From positions 1 to 36,914 of the forward strand of contig CALVEB010000022.1 in NCBI GenBank assembly GCA_944326465.1: DNA of 36,914 bases, written 5' to 3'. Below, one piece after another: positions 35,646-36,914 of the stretch; within the stretch, counting starts at the first letter, position 1; the number at the start of each line of letters is the position of its first letter. Below the pieces are notes generated by a model. The model did no database searches and had not been told where the DNA came from. It saw only the letters and a list, made by a program, of their open reading frames with translations. A program made the position numbers and the translations under genes. Origin of the DNA: Candidatus Gastranaerophilales bacterium (GTDB taxonomy: Bacteria > Cyanobacteriota > Vampirovibrionia > Gastranaerophilales > Gastranaerophilaceae).

Positions 35646-36806
35646 CTAATCACCAAGACAAACCGCCAGTTCGAGGTACTTGCGGCGGGTGCCGTCGCTC
35701 GCGCTCGTGCGGTCAGAGGTGAATTCACGTCCATATGCGTAGCGGCCGACAGACTCCTGCCCTGACCAAATAGCGAATTCGCCGCTTGGTCTGCCTGATA
35801 CTGAGTCGCCGTATACTGCATCAAGAATTGATACGTAGGACTTGGTCTTGTCCATGGTTAAGCCATCTTTGTATTCGTAGCCGCTTGTACTAAATCCATG
35901 ATCACCATACAAATCAGTTGCTATCTCTGCTAGTTGTGCAGGTGTTGGCATGTTCTGGACTCCGCCGCAGTGTTTTACTGCTCCTGCCCAGTAATCGTTG
36001 TCATAATGGCATTCTTTTATTCCTAAAGTACCTTCTTGTACAGCCTGTTCACATTCTGCAAGTGTCATTGGTGTTGGCAATGCAGGATTTGTATAACATG
36101 TGCCATTTACCTCAAAGGCACATTCAATACCACCTAAAGAAAGAACGTTGCCGTTAGCTCTTAAGTCTTTGCCATAGCTGTTCGGGTTCTTTTTTGCGCT
36201 CACATCATAAAGTATTGCCATGCAATTAGATGCCTGAATCTGGTTGTTATATGGGTCTTGGGTGCAATTCGGGTCATAAGCAATAAGTGCGTCAATGCCG
36301 TTTGCAAACTGTGCACCTATAACTTCTGTCCCCCAGTTATCCTGTCCCATGTTTTTAGCGTTTTTTATATCCTTTTCTACATCTATTTCTTCTTGCTCTG
36401 CGCCCCAGAATACTTTTTCAGGGAAACATTTTGTTAATTCATCATTATCGCATATTCTTGTTATTTTGATATGTTTTTTTAGTTCTGTAACAAAGTCTTT
36501 GGTGTTTGAATAACCTGCTAAGGTTTCCTGTGTATTCATGACACGGGCTGCGACTTCTAGGCGTTTATTGAAGACATCTGCTGCTGTATCCCATGCTTTC
36601 TGATTGTTGTTCTGCATAAGGTTTGGGATGGTCAGTACTGCCACTATTCCGATAACCGCGAGGGTGATGAGCACCTCGGCTAACGTAAACGCGGCCGCTT
36701 TTGAAGTGATTAAGTGACTAAGTGATTGAGTGATTAAGTGGTTACAGGAATTAGTGCCTGTTGTTCTGTGACGATTAACGTCTTTTTCAATTTTTTTGTT
36801 TTTCAT
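35646..36806 (-). CDS. Type IV prepilin/pseudopilin-like protein with long leader
   Basis: The 386-residue protein has a class III prepilin signal: a 39-residue positively charged leader, cleavage between Ala39 and Phe40 (SKAAA/FTLAEVLITLAVIGIVAV), and Glu at +5, then one hydrophobic helix ending in TIPNLM. Ala replaces the usual Gly before the cleavage site. The soluble domain has about ten cysteines, suggesting disulphides, and a C-terminal region with GRPSGEFAIWSGQE. The leader includes HLITQSLSHLITS, coded by five 8-bp repeats. AGGAGA precedes the ATG. It is a likely substrate of the peptidase at 18192-19226. The large size suits a minor pilin or an adhesin-like pseudopilin. Confidence 0.88.
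   Translation of the reverse strand: MKNKKIEKDVNRHRTTGTNSCNHLITQSLSHLITSKAAAFTLAEVLITLAVIGIVAVLTIPNLMQNNNQKAWDTAADVFNKRLEVAARVMNTQETLAGYSNTKDFVTELKKHIKITRICDNDELTKCFPEKVFWGAEQEEIDVEKDIKNAKNMGQDNWGTEVIGAQFANGIDALIAYDPNCTQDPYNNQIQASNCMAILYDVSAKKNPNSYGKDLRANGNVLSLGGIECAFEVNGTCYTNPALPTPMTLAECEQAVQEGTLGIKECHYDNDYWAGAVKHCGGVQNMPTPAQLAEIATDLYGDHGFSTSGYEYKDGLTMDKTKSYVSILDAVYGDSVSGRPSGEFAIWSGQESVGRYAYGREFTSDRTSASDGTRRKYLELAVCLGD
36705..36744 (-). repeat. Five 8-bp tandem repeats inside the prepilin leader
   Basis: On the plus strand the units are AGTGATTA, AGTGACTA, AGTGATTG, AGTGATTA and AGTGGTTA. Since 8 is not a multiple of 3, gain or loss of one unit shifts the frame before the cleavage site, as in phase-variable loci. 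Confidence 0.9.
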
Positions 36807-36914
36807 GAGCTAATTCTCCTTTTTAGTTACCATTTTATGCTAAATCTGTTTATCAATGTGAATTTTATTCCTTTATAATGTACGTCACAAGTTTTTAGCT
36901 TGTGTTGAATTTGA

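Noticed and set aside
35489-35824. 111-aa minus-strand ORF
   Set aside because: It overlaps the conserved-frame 3' part of the prepilin gene and consists partly of repeat sequence.

Overview
The window is an AT-rich bacterial chromosome segment with dense gene packing and mostly Shine-Dalgarno-led genes. Gene content and arrangement point to a non-photosynthetic relative of Cyanobacteria (Vampirovibrionia/Melainabacteria, most like gut Gastranaerophilales). The clues are: an isolated atpD-atpC pair (the cyanobacterial beta/epsilon arrangement); a long, cyanobacterial-length NusB; a group 3 sigma factor of the SigF/SigB type next to a prepilin peptidase; prepilins of the FTLAEVLITL type; and no photosynthesis genes. 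The assignment is inferred from sequence features only.

Layout. 1-2.8 kb: the end of an aspartate-repeat/PilZ protein, then a 615-aa coiled-coil protein of unknown function on the minus strand. 3.0-7.4 kb: fabI, a DedA/YqaA-type membrane protein, two TPR proteins, and a type I-beta DAHP synthase. 7.5-8.3 kb: a toxin-antitoxin pair bracketed by 31-bp direct repeats, one of which is the 3' end of mutL. 8.2-13.4 kb: mutL, a DNA methyltransferase with an unusual motif IV, and a GH57 glucan enzyme. 13.5-16.1 kb: nusB-ftsY and an M14 carboxypeptidase gene carrying an in-frame DUF559 element with 50-bp inverted ends. 16.2-20.0 kb: a small LysM-like protein, cysS, and a sigma factor-prepilin peptidase operon. 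20.2-25.9 kb: gatC, pyrG, an SLC45-like sugar transporter, a B12-binding radical SAM protein, a small membrane protein and an unknown gene. 26.0-29.9 kb: atpD-atpC, two half-size ChrA transporters and a PlsC-type acyltransferase. 29.9-33.9 kb: two unknown proteins, SpoIID and HU (with a short coupled leader ORF). 34.0-36.9 kb: a zinc alcohol dehydrogenase-type protein, a 680-bp nest of palindromic repeats, and a prepilin with an 8-bp tandem repeat in its leader.

Connections. The sigma factor, prepilin peptidase and prepilin suggest a regulated type IV pilus or pseudopilus programme, and a PilZ protein could tie it to c-di-GMP. FabI and PlsC serve phospholipid synthesis. GH57 and the SLC45-like carrier suggest alpha-glucan or disaccharide use.

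The most unusual parts are: (1) the DUF559 element that sits inside a carboxypeptidase reading frame without breaking it, whose end-repeat recurs alone 19 kb away; (2) the 699-bp toxin-antitoxin cassette at the mutL stop codon; (3) three genes whose -10 boxes lie exactly 6 nt before the ATG, predicting leaderless mRNAs; (4) the repeat-bearing prepilin leader.
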